This document shows positions 16,463-25,082 of a stretch of DNA of 64,000 nt, in pieces. Where the stretch lies: contig OY760427.1 of the NCBI GenBank assembly GCA_963663495.1, positions 2,914,001 through 2,978,000 of the forward strand. The letters run 5' to 3'. Each line of letters begins with the position of its first letter. The first letter of the stretch is position 1. The position numbers and the translations under genes are program-made. Source of the stretch: G963663495 sp963663495. Lineage in GTDB: Bacteria > Bacteroidota > Rhodothermia > Rhodothermales > Bin80. Below the pieces are notes generated by a model that searched no databases, had not been told where the DNA came from, and worked only from the letters and a program-made list of their open reading frames with translations.

Positions 16463-18058
16463 ATGGGATCCTGTGCGACGCTCAAACGTTCAGAAACCCC
16501 AATACCCATTCACCCTGTAACACACCCGATGCAAGATCCCAAATCCAACCTTCTGTTCGCTTGCCAGTTCAATAAATCCGTCAAAGTTGTACGCTCCAAG
16601 ACCGATAATCTAACATCGGATGCCGGCGTCATTCCTATGCGCCTGCTCATGGTGATCAGCACCTTGGCATGCCGACTCGCTTCCGTGCTTAAGGACAATC
16701 GGTCCCAAGCTCGGATTACGCATAGCCTTGAGGAGTTAGTGCGGCAGTTACTGCTGCAACATGTGCAGGGGTGGGGACGTCAGTCAGATGCGGACAAGCT
16801 TCGAAGGGACCCCGCCATGCGCGTGGCCACTTCTTCCAAAAGGGGTATGAGGGCATTACAGGACGATAGGTCCCTGGCATCCCAGCCAACCATGTCTCGC
16901 TTCGTGCACATGTTGGCCGGGAAAAAGAATTTCAAGAAGTTGCGCCTTTTTGTAGAGACATTCGCCATGGAGCACCTGCTGCAGCGTGGTGGCGGGAAGC
17001 GCCGCCCCGAGGTGGTCTTTGATGTGGACGGTGTACCGGTAGATACGCATGGCAAGCAGCAGGGCAGCAAGTGGAACGGATATTACAAGCGCACCATCTT
17101 TCTGCCCCTTATCGCCATATGCGGTGAGTCGGGCGACATGTTGGGGACGGAATTGCGAGGGGGCACGCAGAATGTGGTGAAGGACTGCTACGGTTTCATT
17201 CGACGCATTGGGCTGGCATTGCGTGAACATGTGGCCGACAAGGTCATTGTCCGATTGGACGCAGGCTTCAACAGTGGCGAATTATGTGATAAGCTGGAGA
17301 ACGACCGTATCGGCTACGTGATGCGTCTGAAAGGAAACGATGTGATTGACGGGCTTGCGGCGCCTCATTTGGAGGGTGATCAGCCGTCGGACGAATGCTA
17401 CCACGAACTGCGCTACCGTGCAAAGTGCTGGTCCGTAGAGCGTCGTGTGGTGCTCGTGGTTGTTCCGGTGCCGGGAGAGCTTTTCCCGAGGCATTTCTAT
17501 CTGATCACCGATCTGGATGTAGAAGCCTATCCGGCAGAGCAGCTTGTGAATCTGTACCGGAAGAGAGGAAAGGCGGAAAAGCACTTCGGGGAGCTGAATG
17601 CGGCTTGCTCCATGGCGCTGTCGTCGGTTCTCCGTCCGAAGACACACTATAAGGGCCGGCCTGTAGTGCGGGTGCCTGATGAGTCGGAGCCTGATGAGTC
17701 GGAACAGGATGAGTCGGAACAGGATGAGTCGGAACAGGATGAGTCGGAACAGGATGGGTCGGAACAGGATGAGTCGGAACAGGATGCCGAGATCCGAGCC
17801 GAGAACGAGGTCCTGCTACAGGTATACCTTCTAACTTATCAGCTCATGCATGTGGGGCGCTGCCTTATGCGGGAGCCTGACGAATCCCAGATAAGTCTGA
17901 GCACCTATCGCGAGCGTGTACTCAAGGTGGGGGCCCGCTTCGTACAACACGCGCGCAACATCGTTATCCACATTGCCGCCAGCGCAGATGCTGCATGGGA
18001 GCAATTTTGGCGACGTTATTGTCAACTCACATGGATCACGCTTCCCTTGAAGAGCTAG
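16463..18058 (+). CDS. IS1380-family DDE transposase with an acidic repeat insert
   Basis: A 531-residue transposase (an internal ATG at 16529 may be the true start). NLTSDAGVIPMR is the family N-terminal motif. The catalytic segments are VVFDVDGVPVDTHG, VIVRLDAGFNSGELCD and YRKRGKAEKHFGELN, which supply the D-D-E triad. An insertion at about residues 406-440 consists of seven DESEQ-type units, encoded by a 15-bp tandem repeat at 17678-17782. It falls after the glutamate helix. The gene looks otherwise intact and is probably the youngest insertion of the nest. Confidence 0.88.
   Translation: MGSCATLKRSETPIPIHPVTHPMQDPKSNLLFACQFNKSVKVVRSKTDNLTSDAGVIPMRLLMVISTLACRLASVLKDNRSQARITHSLEELVRQLLLQHVQGWGRQSDADKLRRDPAMRVATSSKRGMRALQDDRSLASQPTMSRFVHMLAGKKNFKKLRLFVETFAMEHLLQRGGGKRRPEVVFDVDGVPVDTHGKQQGSKWNGYYKRTIFLPLIAICGESGDMLGTELRGGTQNVVKDCYGFIRRIGLALREHVADKVIVRLDAGFNSGELCDKLENDRIGYVMRLKGNDVIDGLAAPHLEGDQPSDECYHELRYRAKCWSVERRVVLVVVPVPGELFPRHFYLITDLDVEAYPAEQLVNLYRKRGKAEKHFGELNAACSMALSSVLRPKTHYKGRPVVRVPDESEPDESEQDESEQDESEQDESEQDGSEQDESEQDAEIRAENEVLLQVYLLTYQLMHVGRCLMREPDESQISLSTYRERVLKVGARFVQHARNIVIHIAASADAAWEQFWRRYCQLTWITLPLKS
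17678..17782 (+). repeat. 15-bp tandem repeat x7 within the IS1380-type transposase
   Basis: Seven in-frame units of GATGAGTCGGAACAG with few substitutions (one GAGCCT end, one GGG). They encode DESEP, DESEQ x4, DGSEQ, DESEQ. Since 15 is a multiple of three, changes in copy number keep the frame. Confidence 0.9.
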
Positions 18059-18324
18059 CCAAGTCATATTTGCGCCTGCGCTTCGACACCGCAGGCGCCC
18101 AACGCGGAAAGCGGAAAGAGAAGGTAGGCAGAGGTGTGTCTACCCGACAGACGTCTTCCCAAAATCTCGGTAATGTGACCGCTATCGAGTCGGGAAAAGG
18201 GCCTAAACTGGTGTTTTCAGCCCCTCTCATGGTCGTCCCTACGCATGAACAACGCACAATCGGTCCTGCAGGTACCGAGACAGCACTTTTAGACCCGAAC
18301 AGGGTACATCATGAATATTGTAGG

Positions 18325-19424
18325 ATATGAAGGTTATTGAGTATGTGCGTCCGAAGTATGTGGACCCTGGGGATGAGGATAAGGGGGTGATCATAGGTGA
18401 GTTGCCACCACGGATGGTGAACAAGGGCATGGCGGGTCCGGGGTTGTTGGCAGATGTGGTGGTGGGCAAATATGCGGACCACCTGCCTTTGTACCGTCAG
18501 CAGCAGCGGTTTCGTCGGGAAGGCGTGGAGATTGCGAAGTCCACGCTGGGAGGCTGGATATCGCAGTCTGCGTCGCACCTGACCCCGTTGTATGATGCTC
18601 TGAAGCAGGAGTTGCTATCCACCGGGTATCTGCAGGCGGATGAGACGGGGATTGAGGTGCAGGATGGAGATAAGAAGGGATCGCTGCATAAAGGCTTTTA
18701 TTGGGTGTACCATAGTCCAGAGCAGAGACTGTTGGTGATGGAATACCGGAAGACCCGTGCTCGGGCGGGTCCGGTGGAGTTTTTGCACGGGTATGAGGGA
18801 TTGCTACAGACAGACGGGTATGTAGCTTACGACATCTTTGATGCGGACCCATCCGTAACGCTCTACGCATGCATGGCGCATGCCCGGCGCAAGTTCTTCG
18901 ACTGCAAGACGTACGAGCCGGATAAGGCCGCGCATGTGTTGAAGGAGATACGCAAGCTCTACCTCATAGAGCTTTGGCTACGCAAAACGGGTGCGAGTGC
19001 GGATGTTCGTCAGCAACTGCGACAGGAACGGGCCGGACCTGTACTGGAGGAGCTGAAACCGTGGCTGGAGGTGAACAATGGTTTACCCAAGAGCCCGTGG
19101 GCCAAGGCGACCCAGTATACGCTTGGCCGTTGGCAAAGGCTGACCCGATATCTGGATGAGGGCCGTGTGGAGTTGGACAATAATCTGGTTGAGAATGCGA
19201 TACGGCCACTGGCTATTGGTAGGAAGAACTACATGTTCGCAGGATCCCATGATGCATCCCAGCGGGGTGCCGTGGTCTATTCGCTCCTTGGAACTTGCAA
19301 ATTCCACGACGTCAACCCCATGGAATGGCTCATGGAAGTATTCCAGCGCATCCCGACACATCCTGCCGAGGACATAGCAGCGCTATTGCCCCATCATTGG
19401 AAATGGGCACGGCAAGCCCACTAG
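18325..19424 (+). pseudogene. tnpC: IS66 transposase TnpC, C-terminal part
   Basis: The 3' part of the split transposase gene. It begins KVIEYVRPKYVDP after the duplicated ATAT and contains ELPPRMVNKGMAGPGLLADVVVGKY. The catalytic residues lie in LQADETGIEVQDG and LQTDGYVAYDIF, with the glutamate in ELDNNLVENAIRPLAIGRKN. The C-terminal segment HDVNPMEWL is also typical. An ATG at 18328 could start a truncated product, but without the N-terminal DNA-binding part it should be inactive. Confidence 0.9.
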
Positions 19425-19557
19425 GGTAAGGCCGCCTAGCTGCCGGACGCCGAATCGTCCAGATCGGGCAAGCCCACATGCTCTCCTCCTTCCAACCACA
19501 CTGTACCCGCCAAAACCGCCAAAAAGCCCGCTACCCTGTACTTCACCACACGCTTAC

Positions 19558-19565
19558 CCGCACTG
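19558..19565. repeat. 8-bp target-site duplication of IS66, right copy
   Basis: CCGCACTG, identical to 15088-15095, directly after the IS66 right terminal repeat. Confidence 0.9.
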
Positions 19566-19745
19566 TACGTTTTTAGACGCACAGTGCGGGCAAACAGGAG
19601 TGTTGCGCCAACGCTTCATTACGAACCATGCTTCGGCTGTTGGGTCGTCTGGAAACATTTGGGTTAGCTTGATTAAGGACACTCCTTCACGATCAGCCCG
19701 TCCAGGGCCATTTGTGTTTCTGTTGTTTCTTTTCTTTGAAGGCAT
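19558..19745 (-). pseudogene. IS1595-type transposase, N-terminal part
   Basis: The 5' part of the transposase gene split by IS66. It starts MPSKKRNNRNTNGPGRAD, followed by the family motif MFPDDPTAEAWFVMKRW and the first half of the zinc ribbon CPHCASKNVQCG. It is followed on the minus strand by the IS66 right end. The remainder is at 14319-15095. The first eight bases at the junction (19558-19565, CCGCACTG) are the duplicated target site. Confidence 0.88.
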
Positions 19746-20513
19746 TTAGTGGGTCATCAATCTATCACGGGATGGTGCCCATTTTCGGTATAATCGATTC
19801 CCGCTATTCGCGACCAAACTGCAATTATTTCAACAATTTAACGCGTGGGCAGTCAACCATATAACTCCCAAGAATATCGTCAATCTTACAGGTCACTCGC
19901 CCAAGTACTACCACCAATGCTATCTCCTTGCAACGGACTAGCACTCTGTCATGCTACCTCCCGGGATGTGGACTGTTATAACGATAATTGTGGCAACATC
20001 ATTTGCTATACTCGTTTTGTAGGTTGCCGAACCTAGCCGGTATCAAGCGTTATATGGGACATGTAGGCCGGGGTTGATCAATAGGACATTTCAAAAGAAG
20101 TGGCCCGGATGGAGCATTCCCAGCTACCCGGATCCGCTAGCGATAGCTGCCGGACTTCAAGCTCAGGCGCTGCGTGATCAGGGCCCGTGCAGCTGGAAAC
20201 ACTGCTGCACCACACGCTTGAAAACAGCACGATGCTCCTGCTCCGCATGGTAGATAAACCTCCAGTGCCGAAAAATGACCCTATCACCCTGATTAATTCT
20301 AAAAGTCGTCAATCAGTCCACCCAATACCAACTGATTCGGGTTGAGCCGAGGTCTGCACAGTCTCCCACAGGTTTGGTAGGATTAGTCTTGCAATTGGGC
20401 ACCTGTTAGGAGCGTGAATCGTATTAGGGCGGCGCAGTGGTGAGTAATAATTACTTTGACGTTATACTGACCCCGCGGACAACGCGTGTACAGGTAGGCG
20501 GGAAGTTTGACTC
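19746..20513. other. Intergenic region upstream of the trlF-like operon
   Basis: 768 bases without a recognisable gene. It contains copy E of the recurrent motif at 19840-19869 (ACGCGTGGGCAGTCAACCAT followed by ATAACTCCC). A GGCGGGAAG stretch 11-19 bases before the ATG at 20514 could act as a ribosome binding site. The end of the IS1595-type element must lie near its left side, but I could not define the terminal repeat. Confidence 0.5.
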
Positions 20514-23255
20514 ATGAGTTTTCAAAGGCAAGGAACCGATTTCTGGAAGGAAGATATCCCGGGCGCGCGCTGGTTCAAATCAGATCTGCATGTCCACACC
20601 ATTGAGGACTCGCCGAGCAGTCGTCTTAAAGTTCCACCGGATATTCCAGGAAAACAGTACTCCAAGGAGTGGATGCATCACTATGCTCGAAAATTCCTAC
20701 AGGCCCTGATTAGCAGCGGAATTGAAGTCGCCGGACTGACGCCGCATGCGGCAAGGATGCCCTCCGGCGATGCATGTAGCGGAATATGGAGCATATTGAC
20801 GGAGTGGAACGAGGGTGTTGATGATGATGCGATCCCATTCCGGGAAAAAATCTATGCAGTTTTTCCCGGCTTTGAACCGTCCCTTCATGCCGGACCAAAA
20901 GGACTGCATCTCCTCATCCTGTTCGACCCCGAAATAGGAAAAGAACAATACTTGAAAGCTTTTGATATGGTTATGGGCGGCGTTGATCCTTGGCAGAGCC
21001 GAGGGCTATCCATGAGCCCTAAGCGTCCAGAACACGTATTCAAGGAACTTCGCCAATTCCATTGCGGGAGCACTGATTCGAATAATGATTGGCACTACCT
21101 GATTCTTGCTCCACACGTTGATGCCGAAACCGGACTACTCGGTGCATTAAAATCACAAGCATTACAATTTTTTGAACATGCGGAAATTGCAGGCCTTGAG
21201 CTTGGTGACGACAAACTGCCGCAAGATTCATTGAAGAAGCGTCCTTGGTTGTCCGAAGGGATGCAAACCCACGGGCAGGCATTTTTTCATGCCAGCGACG
21301 CCTATACGTTGGACAAGATTGGGGATCGGTTCACCTGGGTAAAGATGGGGACCTCGCGCATTGATGCTCTCCGCCTAGCATTTATTGCCAGCGAATCAAG
21401 GATACGGTCAGGATTCAAGCGTGCTCCTTCCGGAACTGTCAGGCGCATTGAATATCCGTGCGACAAGATATCGCCTACCCGGCCATGGCTCAAAGAAGTG
21501 ACCGTCAGAGGTGCAGCTTCATTTTTTGGCGGAACAGCTAAGGGAACCCGATTTCAGTTCAGTCCAGACTTGACTTGCGTTTTGGGAGGTAGTATGACTG
21601 GAAAAAGCACGTTGCTCGATGGTCTTCGAATTCTTGCAGGAGCTCCCTTCCCGGAAGATCCTGCCATAAAAGCCAATGTACAGGCACGCGCAAGAAAATT
21701 CGAAGCCGGAAATGCGGAGATCACCTTTCAATGCCCAGGTGCGCAGTCAAAGGCCCCGTTTGGCGAACAATGGCCCGCCATGTTTTTCTCTCAGAATGAG
21801 TTGCAGCGCCTATCAGGGGATACTGGAGATGTCCAAGAACTCGTGTCTAGACTCGCGCCCAACGAAGGTACAGAGATTGAGAAGTTGACCAGAGAGCTGC
21901 AAACACATGATGCCGAGCTTAAGAATGTTCTCCAGAACCTGAATAGGCTGGAAGGTACTGTCGCAGAATCAGAACAGTCGTGGCTCCAGGCTAAGCGAGC
22001 GAAGGAGGCACTTATGGCGTATTCCAAAGCTGGAGTGGACCGTTTACACCTTGCCGTCAAGGAACGGGAAGCCTGGAAGGAAGCAGAAACAGAAGCATCC
22101 AATCTCCGACAGCACCTGGAAACCGCAGTTACCGAGTATCTGGATTCACAGAGCATCCAATCGCGGCGCACTGGGGTATTCGGTTTCGAAGGTACTAGCG
22201 AGATTGAGTCTGATATTAGCCAAGGTTGGCAGGAAATAGCAGGAGCTGTCAAAGAAGCCTTGGAAAAGCTTGGTGAATTGATCAGGCGAATTCACAAGGC
22301 TGGCAGAAAAGCTTCATCTAGTGAATCCATACTGCGTGTTGAGATCATGCGTGCTTTGGCCGAGCAGGGTTTCGGGGCCGAAAGACTAGAGGAATTCGCT
22401 GCGCTTAGTCGACATGCTTCCTTACTGCCAAGCTTCGAAGCCGAGCGCGGCCGCGCACACACGAGGTGGAATCAGGCGGAAACACAATTCAAGGAGCTAC
22501 TTTCCCGGAGAATGGAACTGACGAATCGCCTGAGAAACGCATTCGACAGAGCAATAGACTCCTTAAGCCATGGCTTTGGTAAGCGCATACGTGTGCGTAG
22601 GATTGACGAGGGACACCGCGAACATCTTGGCGAATTTCTGCGCACTCTACGACAAAAAGGTGTCACACGGTGGTGGAACGACCTCAGCAACGATTCGAAA
22701 CCATCGTCAGAAAAACTTTTATCTCTCTTCAATAGCAACGCATTAGACAGCGTTGGCATGAGCAACGCTGTCCAAACTACGTTTAAAGACTGCCTGACAG
22801 GCCCCAGGAAACGTGAGTTGGAAGCTATTTACTGCCGCGACCGATACTATTTGGAAATGCTTCTGAACGACGGTATATTTCGCCCGTTGTCGGAGTTGTC
22901 GGGTGGCCAGCGGGTTAGCGTGCTGCTTGCTCTCCTCCTAGAAGCCAAGGATCACCGCCCGCTTGTAATTGATCAACCTGAAGATGAACTTGATAACAGT
23001 TTCTTGTCCGAAAGCGTCCTCCCGGCACTTAGGAGACTTAAGGGAAAGCGGCAGGTGATTCTTGCAACACATAATGCTAACATAGTCGTAAACGGTGACG
23101 CGGATCTGGTGATACATTTGCAGGCCACTGCAGACCATGGTAGTGTAAATCAGATGGGAGTTATTGAAGAACCGAGAATCCGTGATACAATCGTGAACAC
23201 AGTTGACGGCGGTGCAGAAGCATTCCAGCTTCGGCTTCGCAAATACGGCTATTAG
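20514..23255 (+). CDS. TrlF-like protein: PHP-type hydrolase domain fused to an SMC/ABC-type ATPase
   Basis: A 913-residue protein. Near the start WFKSDLHVHT (metal-binding histidines about residues 25-28), then AGLTPHAARM and FHASDAYTLDKIG, mark a PHP-like metal-dependent phosphoesterase domain (about 20-290). The second part is an ABC/SMC ATPase: Walker A GGSMTGKST near 357, a long charged coiled-coil stretch (about 430-700), the signature LSGGQRVSV near 795, Walker B PLVIDQPEDEL and the H-loop ATHNAN near 850. This layout matches TrlF-family and RloC-like ATPases, for which nucleic-acid cleavage in phage defence is proposed. It is followed after 3 bases by an AlbA_2 protein and surrounded by mobile elements, consistent with a defence role (inference). 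Confidence 0.85.
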   Translation: MSFQRQGTDFWKEDIPGARWFKSDLHVHTIEDSPSSRLKVPPDIPGKQYSKEWMHHYARKFLQALISSGIEVAGLTPHAARMPSGDACSGIWSILTEWNEGVDDDAIPFREKIYAVFPGFEPSLHAGPKGLHLLILFDPEIGKEQYLKAFDMVMGGVDPWQSRGLSMSPKRPEHVFKELRQFHCGSTDSNNDWHYLILAPHVDAETGLLGALKSQALQFFEHAEIAGLELGDDKLPQDSLKKRPWLSEGMQTHGQAFFHASDAYTLDKIGDRFTWVKMGTSRIDALRLAFIASESRIRSGFKRAPSGTVRRIEYPCDKISPTRPWLKEVTVRGAASFFGGTAKGTRFQFSPDLTCVLGGSMTGKSTLLDGLRILAGAPFPEDPAIKANVQARARKFEAGNAEITFQCPGAQSKAPFGEQWPAMFFSQNELQRLSGDTGDVQELVSRLAPNEGTEIEKLTRELQTHDAELKNVLQNLNRLEGTVAESEQSWLQAKRAKEALMAYSKAGVDRLHLAVKEREAWKEAETEASNLRQHLETAVTEYLDSQSIQSRRTGVFGFEGTSEIESDISQGWQEIAGAVKEALEKLGELIRRIHKAGRKASSSESILRVEIMRALAEQGFGAERLEEFAALSRHASLLPSFEAERGRAHTRWNQAETQFKELLSRRMELTNRLRNAFDRAIDSLSHGFGKRIRVRRIDEGHREHLGEFLRTLRQKGVTRWWNDLSNDSKPSSEKLLSLFNSNALDSVGMSNAVQTTFKDCLTGPRKRELEAIYCRDRYYLEMLLNDGIFRPLSELSGGQRVSVLLALLLEAKDHRPLVIDQPEDELDNSFLSESVLPALRRLKGKRQVILATHNANIVVNGDADLVIHLQATADHGSVNQMGVIEEPRIRDTIVNTVDGGAEAFQLRLRKYGY

Positions 23256-23258
23256 TAT

Positions 23259-24452
23259 ATGGCAGTGGCTTGGATTGAAGTTTTAAATCGCATTGCCTCC
23301 GGGGAAGACACTTGGACAGAGTTTAAGCGTGATTTGAGCCCATGGGAGTTCATCGGCAAGACCCTTTGTGCTTTTGCCAATGGCCGCGGAGGTCTTCTAG
23401 TCCTCGGCGTAGATGATAGCGGTGAAGTATTGGGAGTTGGGGGAAACCCTGACGCAGCCCAAGAGCGGTTGACTAACTTCTTACATACGGGCTGCAATAA
23501 TCCAATCTCTGCAACATGTAACCGCCATACGGTCGGTGACAGAAAGTGGGTTCATTGGGTGAATGTCCCAAAGCAACAACGCGGTCACGAGCCCTTTAGT
23601 CGAGCCGGTCGGTATTGGCTACGGCGCGGACGCAGTACCGTAGCTCCCTCAGCTGCCGAGTTGCGGACATTGTTCAACAACTTCGGCTTCGTGCTTACTG
23701 AGGAAACGGCAGTCACCTCTGCAAAACCCGGAGACATAGATCTTGACGCCTTCCGATCGTTCATGAAGGCTCAGGGCATCACTATTGAGTCGGAGTCCGA
23801 CGTTAGTGTTGACGATGATCTGGTCAATGCTTCCATATGTGACTGGGATCTCAACGGAGTGCTGCGACCAACACTGTATGGCTTGATGGTGTTTGGTCGC
23901 AGCCCACAACGGCATAAGCGACTGACTAGCTTGATGATTCAATGTTCAGCATTTAGTGGCGTTGACCGTTCGGATGACGCAATTAGCCTTGCCGAGGCGG
24001 GAGGACGCTTGGATGAGCAAGTGATTCGGGCTATGGACTGGTTCCTTGGTCTAGGCCGCAAAGAATTGTATCGTGGATTGTTTCGAACAGATCTCGTAAG
24101 CATCCCACGAGATGTTCTTAGGGAGGCTCTTGTAAACGCCGTCATTCACCGAGACTATGTGATTACGGGGTCACAGGTTCAGTTCGAGGTATTCTCGGAT
24201 CGCATTAAGATCACCAGTCCGGGCACGCTTCCTAACCATATGACTGAAAAACGAGCTCGCTTTGGCGGAGCACCGAGGTCACGCAATGAAATGATGGCAA
24301 ATGCTATGGTTGTACGGAGACTCATGGAACGGCGCGGACGCGGATGGCCGCTGATGCGGAGGAGGATGCTAGAGCATGCTGGAGTTGAGCCAGAACTGCA
24401 TAACTATCAAGACGATGGTTTCGTTCGAGTCACGATTCGCTTCGATCCATAA
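23259..24452 (+). CDS. AlbA_2 (Schlafen-like) DNA-binding and GHKL ATPase-type protein
   Basis: A 397-residue protein starting 3 bases after the trlF-like stop, so the two form an operon. The N-terminal ~130 residues are an AlbA_2 domain: TWTEFKRDLSPWEFIGKTLC, then AFANGRGGLLVLGVDDSGEV. The C-terminal part, about residues 285-350, resembles the RecG-like/HATPase_c_4 domain, with LREALVNAVIHRDYVITGSQ and VFSDRIKITSPG. The family is called ATP-binding protein or putative transcriptional regulator in databases and recurs in defence neighbourhoods. It may regulate or assist the ATPase; this is not shown by the sequence. Confidence 0.85.
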   Translation: MAVAWIEVLNRIASGEDTWTEFKRDLSPWEFIGKTLCAFANGRGGLLVLGVDDSGEVLGVGGNPDAAQERLTNFLHTGCNNPISATCNRHTVGDRKWVHWVNVPKQQRGHEPFSRAGRYWLRRGRSTVAPSAAELRTLFNNFGFVLTEETAVTSAKPGDIDLDAFRSFMKAQGITIESESDVSVDDDLVNASICDWDLNGVLRPTLYGLMVFGRSPQRHKRLTSLMIQCSAFSGVDRSDDAISLAEAGGRLDEQVIRAMDWFLGLGRKELYRGLFRTDLVSIPRDVLREALVNAVIHRDYVITGSQVQFEVFSDRIKITSPGTLPNHMTEKRARFGGAPRSRNEMMANAMVVRRLMERRGRGWPLMRRRMLEHAGVEPELHNYQDDGFVRVTIRFDP

Positions 24453-24570
24453 AGTACGGGCTGAGTTACTCTCATTCGGGATGCGTTCTTTTCCGGATTC
24501 ACCTCAAGGCAGTAATCAATTCGTCTTGGTCAAAGAAACCTTCGGCAGCTACTTTGGGCGGGTGCAAGCC

Positions 24571-24757
24571 CTGCCCTGTACCCATAAATCATCCATCACG
24601 GTTCGATTGTTCGTCAGGTATGGTCAAATATCGCTGGCATGGCTGTCGGAATATCTCGGGTATTTCGGCCTAACAGGTATGGTGTGTGACTTGAGGTGAA
24701 TAATGCCATCCTCTCGTGCGGATACGCGATCTCTTCCTGCGCCGCTTCCCTTGGCGC
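24571..24757. repeat. Left arm of a long inverted repeat around the DruA-transposase
   Basis: This stretch matches the reverse complement of about 27452-27629 with few differences; for example CCCATAAATCATCCATCACG at 24581 pairs with the opposite arm near 27618. The inner ~45 bases derive from the 3' part of an IS66 tnpA gene. The outermost bases are approximate. Confidence 0.8.
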
Positions 24758-25030
24758 TGCATTGCCTACATCCACGAACCCTCGGCTGCAGTCTCCTGGC
24801 GATACTTCTGCCTCCAGTAATTCAACGGTCCGTACGAGATGCCCTGCTCTGCGTAAGACGCCGCTGCGGACCGGGTCCTTTCGTTATACTGCTCTACCAG
24901 CGGAAACATCTCTTCCGCCGTACGTCTGGGCTGTACCAGGCGGGCGGTCCGGGGTCTGGGTTCTCACGTCTACGGGTAAGCTCTACAGAACCCGTCACCT
25001 AATCAAGATGCAAGTTCACCGCACGCTCAC
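24713..25030 (-). pseudogene. IS66 left-end and tnpA remnant
   Basis: On the minus strand, starting at 25030, the sequence GTGAGCGTGCGGTGAACTTG matches the IS66 left terminal repeat. It then follows tnpA closely (AEEMFPLVEQYNERTRSAAA is readable) with several frame-breaking changes, and stops near tnpA codon 90. There it joins an unrelated sequence that is also found at 27485-27620. It is a dead fragment, related to but not identical with the element at 15096. Confidence 0.85.
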
Positions 25031-25082
25031 GCAGGTGTAGCCACTGGGGCATAGGCCCACATCAGGCAGGTTGATATGCCAT

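Larger units (their letters stand above)
16380..18324 (+). mobile_element. IS1380-type insertion sequence inside IS66 tnpC
   Basis: 1945 bp flanked by the 4-bp duplication ATAT (16376-16379 and 18325-18328). The ends are imperfect inverted repeats that both begin CCT and share TATTCATGA. A 4-bp duplication and terminal CC agree with the IS1380 family. One transposase gene fills most of it. The 266 bases after that gene and the 83 before it hold no other recognisable gene. Confidence 0.8.
15096..19557 (+). mobile_element. IS66-family element (interrupted by an IS1380-type element)
   Basis: The ends are imperfect inverted repeats: GTAAGCGTGCGGTGAACTAC on the left and, on the minus strand, GTAAGCGTGTGGTGAAGTAC on the right. 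They are bordered by the duplication CCGCACTG. The element is 4462 bp and contains tnpA, tnpB and tnpC; tnpC is interrupted by 1945 bp of an IS1380-type element. Without that insert and its duplication the element would be about 2.5 kb, the usual IS66 size. It lies inside an IS1595-type transposase gene. A degraded relative of its left end is at 24713-25030. Confidence 0.92.
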
